This document shows positions 1-14,215 of a DNA stretch of 64,000 nucleotides, piece after piece. How positions within the stretch are numbered: position 1 is the stretch's first letter; each line of letters opens with the position of its first letter. Under the pieces are notes generated by a model, which saw only the letters and a program-made list of their open reading frames with translations, was not told where the DNA came from and did not search any database. The DNA is from Colletes latitarsis (lineage: Eukaryota > Arthropoda > Insecta > Hymenoptera > Colletidae), in the NCBI RefSeq assembly GCF_051014445.1, contig NW_027488366.1, positions 19,362,001 to 19,426,000 on the forward strand. The letters run 5' to 3'. The position numbers and the translations under genes were made by a program.

Positions 1-2409
1 ACAAGTATGTGAAGAACGCGAAAGTATGACTCTGATGAGGGCAAATCCCAGACCTATCCCAGACCTAACTTGCGTTATCCTCTAAAATATTGGTCGAAAC
101 CAGGTTTAATTGACTGTTTCAGTGTGGTACCACATTACTACGTGATCCAATCCAGAAAAAACCCAGGATCCGTTCAACAAGTATGTGAAGAATGCGAAAG
201 TATGAGTCTGATGACTGAAAATCCCAGACCTAACCTAGACCTAAGATGCATTATCCTCTAAAATATTTATCCAGACCAGGTTTCATTGAATGTTTCAGTG
301 TGGTACCACTTTACTACGTGATCCAATCCAGAAATAGCCCAGGATCTAGCCATGAAGTATGAGAAATATGCGAAGGTATGAGCCTGATGAGGGCAAATCC
401 TAGACCTAACCTAGACCTAACATGCGTTATCCTCCAAAATATTTATCAAGACCAGGTTTAATTGATTGTTTCAGTGTGGTCCCACATTACTAAGTGATCC
501 AAACCAGAAAAAAACCCAGGATCCGTTCAACAAGTATATGAAGAATGCGAAAGTATGAGTCTGACGAGTGATAATCCCAGGCCTAACCTAGACCTAACAT
601 GAATTATTCTCAAAAATATTGATCGAAACCAGATTTAATTGACTGCTTCAGTGTGGTACCACACTAATTCGTGATCCAAACCAGAAAAAACGCAGGATCT
701 GCTCAACAAGTATGTGAAAAACGCGAAACTGTGAGCCTGATGAGGGCAAATTTCAGACCTATCCCAGACCTAACTTGCGTTGTCCTCTAAGATATTGATG
801 GAAACCAGGTTTAAGTGACTGTTTCAGTGTTGTACTTCATTACTACGTGATGCGGTCAAGAAAAAGCCCAGGATCTAGCCATCATGTATGAGACATATGC
901 GAAAGAATAAGCCTGATGAGGGCAATTCCTAGACCTAACCCAGACCTAACATGCGTTATCCTCTAAAATATTTATCCAGACCAGGTTTCATTGAATGTTT
1001 CAGTGTGGTACCACTTTACTACGAGATCCAATCCAGAAATAGCCCAGGATCTAGCCATGAAGTATGAGAAATATGCGAAAGTAAGAGCCTGATGAGGGCA
1101 AATCCTAGACCTATCCCAGGCCTAACTTGCGTTATCCTCCAAAATATTGATCGAAACCAGGTTTAGTTGACTGTTTCAGCGTGGTACCACATTACTACGT
1201 GATGCAATCCAGAAAAAGCCCAGGATCTAGCCACCAAGTTTGAGAAATATGCGAAAGAATGAGCCTGATGAGGGCAAATACTAGACGTAACCCAGACCTA
1301 ACATGCGTTATCCTCTAAAATATTGATCGCAACCAGGTTTAATTGACTGTTTCAGTGTTGTACTTCATTACTACGTGATGCGATCCAGAAAAAGCCCAGG
1401 ATCTAGCCATCAAGTATGAGAAATATGCGAAAGAATGAGCCTGACGAGGGCAAATCCTAGACCTAACCCAAAGCTAACATGCGTTATCCTCTAAAATATT
1501 TATCAAGACCAGGTTTAATTGATTGTTTCATTGTGGTCCCACATTACTACGTGATCCAAACCAGAAAAAACCCAGGATCCGTTCAACAAGTATGTGAAGA
1601 ATGCGAAAGTATGAGTCTGATGAGTGAAAATCCCAGACCTAACCTAGACCTAAGATGCATTATCCTCTAAAATATTTATCCAGACCAGGTTTCAATGAAT
1701 GTTTCAGTGTGGTACCACTTTACTACGTGATCCAATCCAGAAATAGCCCAGGATCTAGCCATGAAGTATGAGAAATATGCGAAAGTAAGAGCCTGATGAG
1801 GGCAAATCCTAGACCTATCCCAGACCTAACTTGCGTTATCCTCCAAAATATTGATCGAAACCAGGTTTAATTGACTGTTTCAGCGTGGTACCACATTACT
1901 ACGTGATACAATCCAGAAACAGCCCAGGATCTAGCCATGAAGTATGAGAAATATGCGAAAGTATGAGCCTGATGAGGGCAAATCCTAGGCCTAACCCAGA
2001 CCTAACATGCGTTGTCTTCTAAAATATTTATCATGACCAGGTTTAATTGAATGTTTCAGTGTGGTCCCACATTACTACGTGATCCAAACCAGAAAAAACC
2101 CAGGATCCGTTCAACAAGTATGTGAAGAATGCGAAAGTATGAGTCTGATGAGTGAAAATCCCAGACCTAACCTAGACCTAAGATGCATTATCCTCTAAAA
2201 TATTTATCCAGACCAGGTTTCATTGAATGTTTCAGTGTGGTACCACTTTACTACGTGATCCAATCCAGAAATAGCCCAGGATCTAGCCATGAAGTATGAG
2301 AAATATGCGAAAGTATGAGCCTGATGAGGGCAAATCCTAGACCTAACCTAGACCTAACATGCGTTATCCTCCAAAATATTTATCAAGACCAGGTTTAATT
2401 GATTGTTTC
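1..2409 (+). repeat. Mosaic monomers with an 11-mer relation to 2.59-3.33 kb
   Basis: These monomers mix the CTAGCCAT and GTTCAACAAG mid-segment types without a strict alternation. A stretch at about 650-1075 matches about 2587-3012 at an offset of 1,937 bp (11 monomers). It shares the unusual CACTAATTCGTG and AGACATATGCGAAAGAATAAG variants. A monomer around 1180-1390 with CCACCAAGTTTGAG matches 3118-3326 at a similar offset. The stretch at about 380-655 matches about 5837-6112 at 5,457 bp (31 monomers), sharing the rare CTAAGTGATCC. Confidence 0.75.
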
Positions 2410-4130
2410 AGTGTGGTCCCACATTACTACGTGATGCAAACCAGAAAAAACCCAGGCTCCGTTCAACAAGTATGTGAAGAATGCGAATGTATGAGTCTGA
2501 TGAGTGAAAATCCCAGGCCTAATCTAGACCTAACATGCGTTATCCTCAAAAATATTGACCGAAACCTGGTTTAATCGACTGTTTCAGTGTGGTACCACAC
2601 TAATTCGTGATCCAAACCAGAAAAAACCCAGGATCTGTTCAACAAGTATGTGAAAAACGCGAAACTGTGAGCCTGATGAGGGCAAATTTCAGACCTATCC
2701 CAGACCTAACTTGCGTTGTCCTCTAAGATATTGATGGAAACCAGGTTTAAGTGACTGTTTCAGTGTTGTACTTCATTACTACGTGATGCGATCAAGAAAA
2801 AGCCCAGGATCTAGCCATCATGTATGAGACATATGCGAAAGAATAAGCCTGATGAGGGCAATTCCTAGACCTAACCCAGACCTAACATGCGTTATCCTCT
2901 AAAATATTTACCCAGACCAGGTTTCATTGAATGTTTCTGTGTGGTACCACTTTACTACGAGATCCAATCCAGAAATAGGCCAGGATCTAGCCATGAAGTA
3001 TGAGAAATATGCGAAAGTATGAGCCTGATGAGGGCAAATCCTAGGCCTAACCCAGACCTAACATGCGTTGTCTTCTAAAATATTTATCATGACCAGGTTT
3101 AATTGAATGTTTCAGTGTGGTACCACATTACTACGTGATGCAATCCAGAAAAAGCCCGGGATCTAGCCACCAAGTTTGAGAAATATGCGAAAGAATGAGC
3201 CTGATGAGGGCAAATACTAAACCTAACCCAGACCTAACATGCGTTATCCTCTAAAATATTGATCGCAACCAGGTTTAATTGACTGTTTCAGTGTTGTACT
3301 TCATTACTACGTGATGCGATCCAGAAAAAGCCCAGGATCTAGCCATCAAGTATGAGAAATATGCGAAAGAATGAGCCTGATGAGAGCAAATCCCAGACCT
3401 AACCTAGACCTAACATGAATTATTCTCTAAAATATTGATCGAAACCAGGTTTAATTGACTGTTTCAGTGTTGTACTTCATTACTACGTGATGCAATCCAG
3501 AAAAAGCCCAGGATCTAGCCATCAAGTATGAGAAATATGCGAAAGTATGAGCTTGATGAGGGCAAATCCTAGACCTAACCCAGACCTAACATGCGTTATC
3601 CTCTAAAATATTTATCAAGGCCAGGTTTAATTGAATGTTTCAGTGTGGCACCACATTACTACGTGACCCAAACCAGAAAAAACCCAGGATCTGTTCAACA
3701 AGTATGTGAAAAACGCGAAAGTATGAGCCTGATGAGGGCAAATCCCAGACCTATCCCAGACCTAACTTGCGTTATCCTCTAAAATATTGGTCGAAACCAG
3801 GTTTAATTGACTGTTTCAGCGTGATACCACATTACTACGTGATACAATCCTGAAACAGCCCAGGATCTAGCCACGAAGTATGAGAAATATGCGAAAGTAT
3901 GAGCCTGATGAGGGCAAATCGTAGACCTAACCCAGACCTAACATGCGTTATCCTCTAAAATATTGAACGAAACCTGGTTTAATCGACTGTCTCAGAGTGG
4001 TACCACATTACTATGTGATCCAAACCAGAAAAAAACCAGGTTCCGTTCAAGAAGTATGTGAAGAATGCGAAAGTATGAGTCTGATGAGTGAAAATCCCAG
4101 GGCAAACCTAGACCTAACATGCGTTATCCT
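2410..4130 (+). repeat. Copy 1 of a block repeated 3,696 bp (21 monomers) downstream
   Basis: Shared rare variants place this block against 6106-7826: CAGGCTCCG at 2454 and 6150, CACTAATTCG near 2595 and 6291, and AAGGCCAGG near 3617 and 7313. All give an offset of 3,695-3,696 bp. Similarity breaks down near 3970-4130, so the block edge there is approximate. Confidence 0.8.
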
Positions 4131-6105
4131 CTAAAATATTGATCCAAACCAGGTTTAATGGACTGTTTCAGTGTGGCACCACACTGCTACGTGATCCAAA
4201 CCAGAAAAAACCCAGGATCTGTCCAACAAGTATGTGAAGAACGCGAAAGTATGACTCTGATGAGGGCAAATCCCAGACCTATCCCAGACCTAACTTGCGT
4301 TGTCCTCTAAGATATTGATGGAAACCAGGTTTAATTGACTGTTTCAGTGTTGTACTTCATTACTACGTGATGCGATCCAGAAAAAGCCCAGGATCTAGCC
4401 ATCAAGTATGAGAAATATGCGAAAGAATGAGCCTGATGAGAGCAAATCCCAGACCTAACCTAGACCTAACATGAATTATTCTCTAAAATATTGATCGAAA
4501 CCAGGTTTAGTTGACTGTTTCAGTGTTGTACTTCATTACTACGTGATGCAATCCAGAAAAAGCCCAGGATCTAGCCATCAAGTATGAGAGATATGCGAAA
4601 GTATGAGCTTGATGAGGGCAAATCCTAGACCTAACCCAGACCTAACGTGCGTTATCCTCTAAAATATTTATCAAGACCAGGTTTAATTGAATGTTTCAGT
4701 GTGGTACCACGTTACTACGTGATCCAAACCAGAAAAAACCCAGGATCCGTTCAACAAGTATGTGAAGAATGCGAAAGTATGAGTCTGATGAGTGAAAATC
4801 GCAGACCTAACCTAGACCTAAGATGCATTATCCTCTAAAATATTGATTGCAACCAGGTTTAATTGACTGTTTCAGCGTGATACCACATTACTACGTGATA
4901 CAATCCAGAAACAGCCCAGGATCTAGCCATGAAGTATGAAAAATATGCGAAAGTATGAGCCTGATGAGGGCAAATCGTAGACCTAACCCAGACCTAACAT
5001 GCGTTATCCTCTAAAATATTTATCAAGACCAGGTTTAATTGGTTGTTTCAGTGTGGTCCCACATTACTACGTGATCCAAACCAGAAAAAACCCAGGATCT
5101 GTTCAACAGGTATGAGAAATATGCGACAGAATGAGTCTGATCAGTGAAAATCTCAGGCCTTACCTAAACCTAACTTGCGTTGTCCTCTAAAATATTGATG
5201 GAAACCAGGTTTCATTGACTGTTTCAGTGTGGTACTACATTACTACGTGATGCAATCCAGAAAAAGCCCATGATATAGCCATCAAGTATGAGAAATATGC
5301 GAAAGAATGAGCCTGATGAGAGCAAATCCCAGACCTAACCTAGACCTAACATGCGTTATCCTCTAAAATATTGAGCGAAACCAGGTTTAATGGACTGTTT
5401 CAGTGTGGTACCACACTACTTCGTGATCCAAACCAGAAAAAACCCAGGATCTGTTCAACAAATATGTGAAAAACGCGAAACTGTGAGCCTGATGAGGGCA
5501 AATCTTAGACCTAACCCAGACCTAAGATGCGTTATCCTTTGTAATATTTATCCAGACCAGGTTTCATTGAATGTTTCAGTGTGGTCCCACATTACTACGT
5601 GATCCAAACCAGAAAAAACCCAGGATCTGTTCAACATGTATGAGAAATATGCGAAAGAATGAGTCTGATCAGTGAAAATCTCAGGCCTTACCTAAACCTA
5701 ACTTGCGTTGTCCTCTAAAATATTGATGGAAACCAGGTTTCACTGACTGTTTCAGTGTTGTACTTCATTACTACGTGATGCAATCCAGAAAAAGCCCAGG
5801 ATCTAGCCATCAAGTATGAGAGATATGCGAAAGTATGAGCCTGATGAGGGCAAATCCTAGACCTAACCTAGACCTAACATGCGTTATCCTCCAAAATATT
5901 TATCAAGACCAGGTTTAATTGATTGTTTCAGTGTGGTCCCACATTACTAAGTGATCCAAACCAGAAAGAACCCAGGATCCGTTCAACAAGTATGTGAAGA
6001 ATGCGAAAGTATGAGTCTGATGAGTGAAAATCCCAGGCCTAACCTAGACCTAACATGAATTATTCTCTAAAATATTGATCGAAACCAGATTTAATTGACT
6101 GCTTC
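4131..6105 (+). repeat. Irregular monomers between the two 21-mer copies
   Basis: These are ordinary satellite monomers. They include a variant carrying ATCCTTTGTAATATT (about 5533) that is seen again near 7995. The open frames at 5390 and 7854 lie 2,464 bp (14 monomers) apart and mark that relation. No other sequence class is present. Confidence 0.75.
5402..5417. other. Extended 16-bp perfect palindrome variant of the dyad
   Basis: Where the dyad is followed by CACT instead of CATT, the palindrome grows to AGTGTGGTACCACACT, a perfect 16-bp dyad. The same form is visible at 8570-8585 and 14029-14044, and recurs in many monomers of the 46-54 kb region. Confidence 0.8.
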
Positions 6106-7826
6106 AGTGTGGTCCCACATTACTACGTGATGCAAACCAGAAAAAACCCAGGCTCCGTTCAACAAGTATGTGAAGAATGCGAAAGTATGAGTCTGATGAG
6201 TGAAAATCCCAGGCCTAATCTAGACCTAACATGCGTTATCCTCAAAAATATTGACCGAAACCTGGTTTAATCGACTGCTTCAGTGTGGTACCACACTAAT
6301 TCGTGATCCAAACCAGAAAAAACCCAGGATCTGTTCAACAAGTATGTGAAAAACGCGAAACTGTGAGCCTGATGCGGGCAAATTTCAGACCTATCCCAGA
6401 CCTAACTTGCGTTGTCCTCTAAGATATTGATGGAAACCAGGTTTAAGTGACTGTTTCAGTGTTGTACTTCATTACTACGTGATGCGATCAAGAAAAAGCC
6501 CAGGGTCTAGCCATCATGTATGAGACATATGCGAAAGAATAAGCCTGATGAGGGCAATTCCTAGACCTAACCCAGACCTAACATGCGTTATCCTCTAAAA
6601 TATTTATCCAGACTAGGTTTCATTGAATGTTTCAGTATGGTACCACTTTACTACGAGATCCAATCCAGAAATAGCCCAGGATCTAGCCATGAAGTATGAG
6701 AAATATGCGAAAGTATGAGCCTGATGAGGGCAAATCCTAGGCCTAACCCAGACCTAACATGCGTTGTCTTCTAAAATATTTATCAAGACCAGGTTTAATT
6801 GAATGTTTCAGTGTGGTACCACATTACTACGTGATGCAATCCAGAAATAGCCCAGGATCTAGCCACCAAGTTTGAGAAATATGCGAAAGAATGAGCCTGA
6901 TGAGGGCAAATACTAGACCTAACCCAGACCTAACATGCGTTATCCTCTAAAATATTGATCGCAACCAGGTTTAATTGACTGTTTCAGTGTTGTACTTCAT
7001 TACTACGTGATGCGATCCAGAAAAAGCCCAGGATCTAGCCATCAAGTATGAGAAATATGTGAAAGAATGAGCCTGATGAGAGCAAATCCCAGACCTAGCC
7101 CTGACCTAACATGAATTATTCTCTAAAATATTGATCGAAACCAGGTTTAATTGACTGTTTCAGTGTTGTACTTCATTACTACGTGATGCAATCCAGAAAA
7201 AGCCCAGGATCTAGCCATCAAGAATGAGAAATATGCGAAAGTATGAGCTTGATGAGGGCAAATCCTAGACCTAACCCAGACCTAACATGCGTTATCCTCT
7301 AAAATATTTATCAAGGCCAGGTTTAATTGAATGTTTCAGTGTGGTACCACATTACTACGTGACCCAAACCAGAAAAAACCCAGGATCTGTTCAACAAGTA
7401 TGTGAAAAACGCGAAAGTATGAGCCTGATGAGGGCAAATCCCAGACCTATCCCAGACCTAACTTGCGTTATCCTCTAAAATATTGGTCGAAACCAGGTTT
7501 AATTGACTGTTTCAGCGTGATACCACATTACTACGTGATACAATCCAGAAACAGCCCAGGATCTAGCCATGAAGTATGAAAAATATGCGAAAGTATGAGC
7601 CTGATGAGGGCAAATCCTAGACCTAACCCAGACCTAACATGCGTTATCCTCTAAAATATTGATCGAAACCTGGTTTAATCGACTGTTTCAGTGTGGTACC
7701 ACATTACTATGTGATCCAAACCAGAAAAAACCCAGGGTCCGTTCAACAAGTATGTGAAGAATGTGAAAGTATGAGTCTGATGAGTGAAAATCCCAGACCT
7801 AACCTAGACCTAACATGCGTTATCCT
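6106..7826 (+). repeat. Copy 2 of the 3,696-bp-spaced block
   Basis: This block is the downstream partner of 2410-4130. Its upstream flank (GAAACCAGATTTAATTGACTGCTTCAG near 6078-6104) differs from the flank of copy 1 but matches 620-646. The duplication edge therefore lies at or just before the dyad near 6107. Confidence 0.8.
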
Positions 7827-8402
7827 CTAAAATATTGAGCGAAACCAGGTTTAATGGACTGTTTCAGTGTGTTACCACACTACTTCGTGATCCAAACCAG
7901 AAAAAACCCAGGATCTGTTCATCAAGTATGTGAAAAACGCGAAACTGTGAGCCTGATGAGGGCAAATCTTAGACCTAACCCAGACCTAAGATGCGTTATC
8001 CTTTGTAATATTTATCCAGACCAGGTTTCATTGAATGTTTCAGTGTGGTCCCACATTACTACGTGATCCAAACCAGAAAAAACCCAGGATCTGTTCAACA
8101 TGTATGAGAAATATGCGAAAGAATGAGCCTGATAAGAGCAAATCCCAGACCTAACCTAGACCTAACATGCGTTATCCTCTAAAATATTGAGCGAAACCAG
8201 GTTTAATGGACTGTTTCAGTGTGTTACCACACTACTTCGTGATCCAAACCAGAAAAAACCCAGGATCTGTTCATCAAGTATGTGAAAAACTCGAAACTGT
8301 GAGCCTGATGAGGGCAAATCATAGACCTAACCCAGACCTAAGATGCGTTATCCTCTAAAATATTTATCCAGACCAGGTTTCATTGAATGTTTCAGTGTGG
8401 TC
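7800..8402 (+). repeat. Dimer duplication, 352-bp period
   Basis: About 7800-8050 and 8152-8402 are near copies two monomers apart. They share TTGAGCGAAACC and the uncommon GTGTTACCACACTACTTCG. The second copy has CTCTAAAATATT where the first has CTTTGTAATATT. Confidence 0.75.
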
Positions 8403-8539
8403 CCACATTACTACGAGATCCAAACCAGAAAAAACCCAGGGTCCGTTCAACAAGTATGTGAAGAATGTGAAAGTATGAGTCTGATGAGTGAAAATCCCAG
8501 GCCTAACCTAGACCTAACATGCGTTATCCTCTAAAATAT

Positions 8540-9910
8540 TGATCCAAACCAGGTTTAATGGACTCTTTCAGTGTGGTACCACACTACTACGTGATACAAA
8601 CCAGAAAACCCCAGGATCTGTTCAGCAAGTATGTGAAAAACGCGAAAGTATGGGCCTGATGAGGGCAAATCCCAGACCTATCCCAGACCTAACTTGCGTT
8701 GTCCTCTAAGATATTGATGGAAACCAAGTTTAATTGACTGTTTCAGTGTGGTACCACATTACTACGTGATCTAATCCAGAAATAGCCCAGGATCTAGCCA
8801 TGAAGTATGAGAAATATGCGAAAGTATGAGCCTGACGAGGGCAAATCCTAGACCTTACCCAGACCTAACATGCGTTATCCTCTAAAATATTTATCAAGAC
8901 CAGGTTTAATTGATTGTTTCAGTGTGGTTCCACATTACTACGTGATCCAAACCAGAAAAAACCCAGGATCTGTTCAACGAGTATATGAAGTGTGCGAAAG
9001 TATGAGGCTGATGAGGGCAAATCCCCGACCTATCCCAGACCTAACATGCGTTATCCTCTAAAATATTTATCAAGACCAGGTTTAATTGATTGTTTCAGTG
9101 TGGTCCCACATTACTACGTGATCCAAACCAGAAAAACCCATGATCCGTTCAACAAGTATGTGAAGAATGCGAAAGTATGAGTCTGATGAGTGAAAATCCC
9201 AGACCTAACCTAGACCAAACATGCGTTATCCTCTAAAATATTGATCCAAACCAGGTTCAATGGACTGTTTCAGTGTGGTACCATACTACTACGTGATCCA
9301 AACCAGAAAAAACCCAGGATCTGTTCAAAAAGTATGTGAAAAACGCGAAAGTATGAGCCTGATGTGTGCAAATCCAAGACCCATCCCAGACCTAGCTTGC
9401 GTTGTCCTTTAAGATATTGATGGAAACCAAGTTTAATTGACTGTTTCAGTGTGGTACCACATTACTACGTGATCTAGTCCAGAAATAGCCCAGGATCTAG
9501 CCATAAAGTATGAGAAATATGCGAAAGTATGAGCCTGACGAGGGCAAATCCTAGACCTTACCCAGACCTAACATGCGTTATCCTCTAAAATATTTATCAA
9601 GACCAGGTTTAATTGATTGTTTCAGTGTGGTTCTACATTACTACGTGATCCAAACCAGAAAAAACCCAGGATCTGTTCAACGAGTATATGAAGTGTGCGA
9701 AAGTATGAGGCTGATGAGGGCAAATCCCCGACCTATCCCAGACCTAACATGCGTTATCCTCTAAAATATTTATCAAGACCAGGTTTAATTGACTGTTTCA
9801 GTGTGGTCCCACATTACTACGTGATCCAAACCAGAAAAAACCCATGATCCGTTCAACAAGTATGTGAAGAATGCGAAAGCATGAGTCTGATGAGTGAAAA
9901 TCCCAGACCT
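8540..9910 (+). repeat. Tetramer duplication, 703-bp period
   Basis: Two copies, about 8540-9242 and 9243-9910, share CCTGACGAGGGCAAATCC, GACCTTACCCAGACC and CGAGTATATGAAGTGTGCG at a constant offset of 703 bp (four monomers less one base). Relatives of these variants recur near 10.63-10.96 kb, about eight monomers further on. Confidence 0.8.
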
Positions 9911-12900
9911 AACCAAGACCTAACATGCGTTATCCTCAAAGATATTGATCGAAACCTGGTTTAATTGACTGTTTCAGCGTGGTACCAAATTACTACGTGA
10001 TACAATCCAGAAACAGCCCAGGATCTAGCCATGAAGTATGAGAAATATGCGAAAGTATGAGTCTGATGAGTGAAAATCCCAGGGCTAACCTAGACCTAAC
10101 ATGCGTTATCCTCTAAAATATTGATCGCAACCAGGTTTAATCGCCTGTTTCAGTGTGGTACCACATCACTACGTGATCCAAACCAGAAAAAACCCAGGAT
10201 CCGTTCAACAAGTATGTGAAGTGTGCGAAAGTATGAGTCTGATGAGTGAAAATCCCAGGCCTAACCTAGACCTAACATGCGTTATCCTCAAAAATATTGA
10301 TTGAAACAAGGTTGAATCGACTGTTTCAGTGTGGTACCACATCACTACGTGATCCAAACCAGAAAATACCCAGGGTCTGTTCAACGAGTATGTGAAGTGT
10401 GCGAAAGTATGAGTCTGATGAGGTCAAATCCCAGACCTATCCCAGACCTAACATGCGTTATTCTCTAAAATATTTATCAAGACCAGGTTTAATTGATTGT
10501 TTCAGTGTGGTCCCACATTACTACGTGATCCAAACCAGAAAAAACCCAGGATCCGTTCAACAAGTATGTGAACAATGCGAAAGTATGAGTCTGATGAGTG
10601 AAAATCCCAGACCTAACCCAGACCTAACATGCGTTATCCTCTAAAATATTGATCCAAACCAGGTTCAATGGACTGTTTCAGTGTGGTACCATACTACTAC
10701 GTGATCCAAACCAGAAAAAACCCAGGATCTGTTCAAAAAGTATGTGAAAAACGCGAAAGTATGAGCCTGATGAGGGCAAATCCTAGACCTTACCCAGACC
10801 TAACATGCGTTATCCCCTAAAATATTTATCAAGACCAGGTTTAATTGATTGTTTCAGTGTGGTTCCACATTACTACGTGATCCAAACCTGAAGAAACCCA
10901 GGATCTGTTCAACGAGTATGTGAAGTGTGCGAAAGTATGAGGCTGATGAGGGCAAATCCCCGACCTATCCCAGACCTAACATGCGTTATCCTCTAAAATA
11001 TTTATCAAGATCAGGTTTAATTGATTGTTTCAGTGTGGTACCACATTACTACGTGATCCACACCAGAAAAAACCCAAGATCCGTTCAACAAATATGTGAA
11101 GAATGCGAAAGTATGAGTCTGATGAGTGAAAATCCCAGGGCTAACCTAGACCTAACATGCGTTATCCTCTAAAATATTGATCGCAACCAGGTTTAATTGA
11201 GTGTTTCAGTGTTCTACTTCATTACAACGTGATGCAATCCAGAAAAAGCACAGGATCTAGCCATCTAGTATGAGAAATATGCGAAAGTATGAGTCTGATG
11301 AGTGAAAATCCCAGACCTAACCAAGACCTAACATGCGTTATCCTCAAAAATATTGATCGAAACCTGGTTTAATCGACTGTTTCAGTGTGGTACCACATTA
11401 CTACGTGATCTAATCCAGAAATAGCCCAGGATCTAGCCATGAAGTATGAGAAATATGCGAAAGTATGAGCCTGACGAGGGCAAATCCTAGACCTTACCCA
11501 GACCTAACATGCGTTATCCTCTAAAATATTTATCAAGACCAGGTTTAATTGATTGTTTCAGTGTGGTCCCACATTACTACGTGATCCGAACCAGAAAAAA
11601 CCCAGGATCTGTTCAACAAGTATGTGAAAAACGCGGAAAGTATGAGCCTGATGAGGGCAAATCCCAGACCTATCCCAGACCTAACTTGCGTTGTCCTCTA
11701 AAATATTGATCGAAACCAGGTTTAATTGACTGTTTCAGTGTGGTCCCACATTACTACGTGATCCAAACCAGAAAAAACCCAGGATCCGTTCAACAAGTAT
11801 GTGAAGAATGCGAAAGTATGAGTCTGATGAGTGAAAATCCCAGGCCTAACCTAGACCTAACATGAATTATTCTCTAAAATATTTATCAAGATCAGGTTTA
11901 ATTGATTGTTTCAGTGTGGTCCCACACTACTACGTGATCCGAACCAGAAAAAATCCAGGATCTGTTCAACAAGTATGTGAAAAACGCGGAAAGTATGAGC
12001 CTGATGAGGGCAAATCCCAGACCTATCCCAGACCTAACTTGCGTTGTCCTCTAAAATATTGATCGAAACCAGGTTTAATTGACTGTTTCAGTGTGGTCCC
12101 ATATTACTATGTGATCCAAACCAGAAAATAACCCAGGATCTGTCAAACGAGTATGTGAAGTGTGCGAAAGTATGAGCCTGATGAGAGCAAATCCCAGACC
12201 TAACCTAGACCTAACATGAATTATTCTCTAAAATATTGATCGAAACTAGGTTTAATTGACTGTTTCAGTGTGGTCCCACATTACTACGTGATCCAAACCA
12301 GAAAAAACCCAGGATCCGTTCAACAAGTATGTGAAGAATGCGAAAGTATGAGTCTGATGAGTGAAAATCCCAGGCCTAACCTAGACCTAACATGCGTTAT
12401 CCTCAAAAATATTGATCGAAACCTGGTTAAATCGACTGTTTCGGTGTGGTACCACATTACTACGTGATCTAATCCAGAAATAGCCCAGGATCTAGCCATG
12501 AAGTATGAGAAATATGCGAAAGTATGAGCCTGACGAGGGCAAATCCTAGACCTTACCCAGACCTAACATGCGTTATCCTCTAAAATATTTATCAAGACCA
12601 GGTTTAATTGATTGTTTCAGTGTGGTCCCACATTACTACGTGATCCAAACCAGAAAAAACCCATGATCCGTTCAACAAGTATGTGAAGAATGCGAATGTA
12701 TGAGTCTGAAGAGTGAAAATCCCAGACCTAACCAAGACCTAACATGAATTATTCTCAAAATTATTGATCGAAACCAGGTTTAATTGACTGTTTCAGTGTG
12801 GTTCCACATTACTACGTGATCCAAACCAGAAAAAATCCAGGATCCGTACAACAAGTATGTGTAGAATGCGAAAGTATGAGTCTGATGAGTGAAAATCCCT

Positions 12901-14215
12901 GGCCTAACCTAGACCAAACATGCGTTATCCTCAAAAATATTGATCGAAACCTGGCTTAATCGACTGTTTCCGTGTGGTACCACATTACTATGTGATCCAA
13001 ACCAGAAAATAGCCCAGGATCTATCCATGAAGTATAAGAAATATGCGAGAGTATGAGCCTGACGAGGGCAAATCCTAGACCTAACCCAGACCTAACATGC
13101 GTTATCCTCAAAAATATTTATCAAGACCAGGTTTAACTGAATGTTTCAGTATGGTACCACAATACTACGTGATCCATACCAGAAAAAACCCAGGATCTGT
13201 TCAACAAGTATGTGAAAAATGCGAAAGCATGAGTCTGATGAGGGCAAATCCCAGACCTATCCCAGACCTAACTTACGTTATGCTCTAAAATATCGATCGA
13301 AACAAGGTTTAATTGACTGTTTCAGCGTGGTACCACATTACTACGTGATACAATCCAGAAACAGCCCAGGATCTAGCCATGAAGTATGAGAAATATGCGA
13401 AAGTATGAGCCTGATGTGGGCAAATCCTAGACCTAACCCAAACCTAACATGCGTTATCCTCTAAAATATTTATCAAGACCAGGTTTATTTGAATGTTTCA
13501 GTGTGGTACCACATTACTACGTGATCCAAACCAGAAAAAACCCAGGATCGGTTCAACAAGTATGTGAAGAATGCGAAAGTCTGAGTCTGATGAGAGCAAA
13601 TCCTAGACCTAACCCAGACCTAACATGCGTTATCCTCTAAAATATTTATCAAGACCAGGTTTAATTGAATGTTTCAGTGTGGTAGCACATTACTATGTGA
13701 TCCAAACCAGAAAATAGCCCAGGATCTATCCATGAAGTATAAGAAATATGCGAAAGTATGAGTCTGATGAGGGCAAATCCCAGACCTATCCCAGACCTAA
13801 CTTACGTTATCCTCTAAAATATCGATCGAAACAAGGTTTAATTGACTGTTTCAGCGTGGTACCACATTACTACGTGATACAATCCAGAAACAGCCCAGGA
13901 TCTAGCCATGAAGTATGAGAAATATGCGAAAGTATGCGCCTGATGAGGGCAAATCCTAGAGCTAACCCAGACCTAACATGCGTTATCCTCTAAAATATTG
14001 ACCGCAACCAGGTTTCCTGGACTGTTTCAGTGTGGTACCACACTACTACGTGATCCAAACCAGAAAAAACCCAGGATCTGTGCAACAAGTATGTGAAAAA
14101 CGCGAAAGTATGAGTCTGATGAGGTCAAATTCCTGACCTATCCCAGACTTAACTTGCGTTATCCTCTAAAATATTGATCGAAACCGGGTCTAATCAACTG
14201 TTTCAGCGTGGTACC
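9811..14215 (+). repeat. 25-monomer higher-order block, copy 1 (4,405 bp)
   Basis: This stretch is repeated immediately downstream at 14216-18620 with a constant offset of 4,405 bp. By eye I found six base differences over the block: 10816, 12443, 12697, 12971, 13451 and 13685. That is about 99.9% identity. The left edge is set where the preceding sequence differs: GGTCCCACATT in copy 1 against GGTACCACATT at the start of copy 2. Confidence 0.92.

Noticed and set aside
14170..14200. CENP-B box
   Set aside because: The closest resemblance is around TTGATCGAAACCGGGT in some monomers. It lacks the TTCG element at the needed spacing from CGGG, and most monomers have CAGGT instead of CGGGT. I see no consensus box on either strand.
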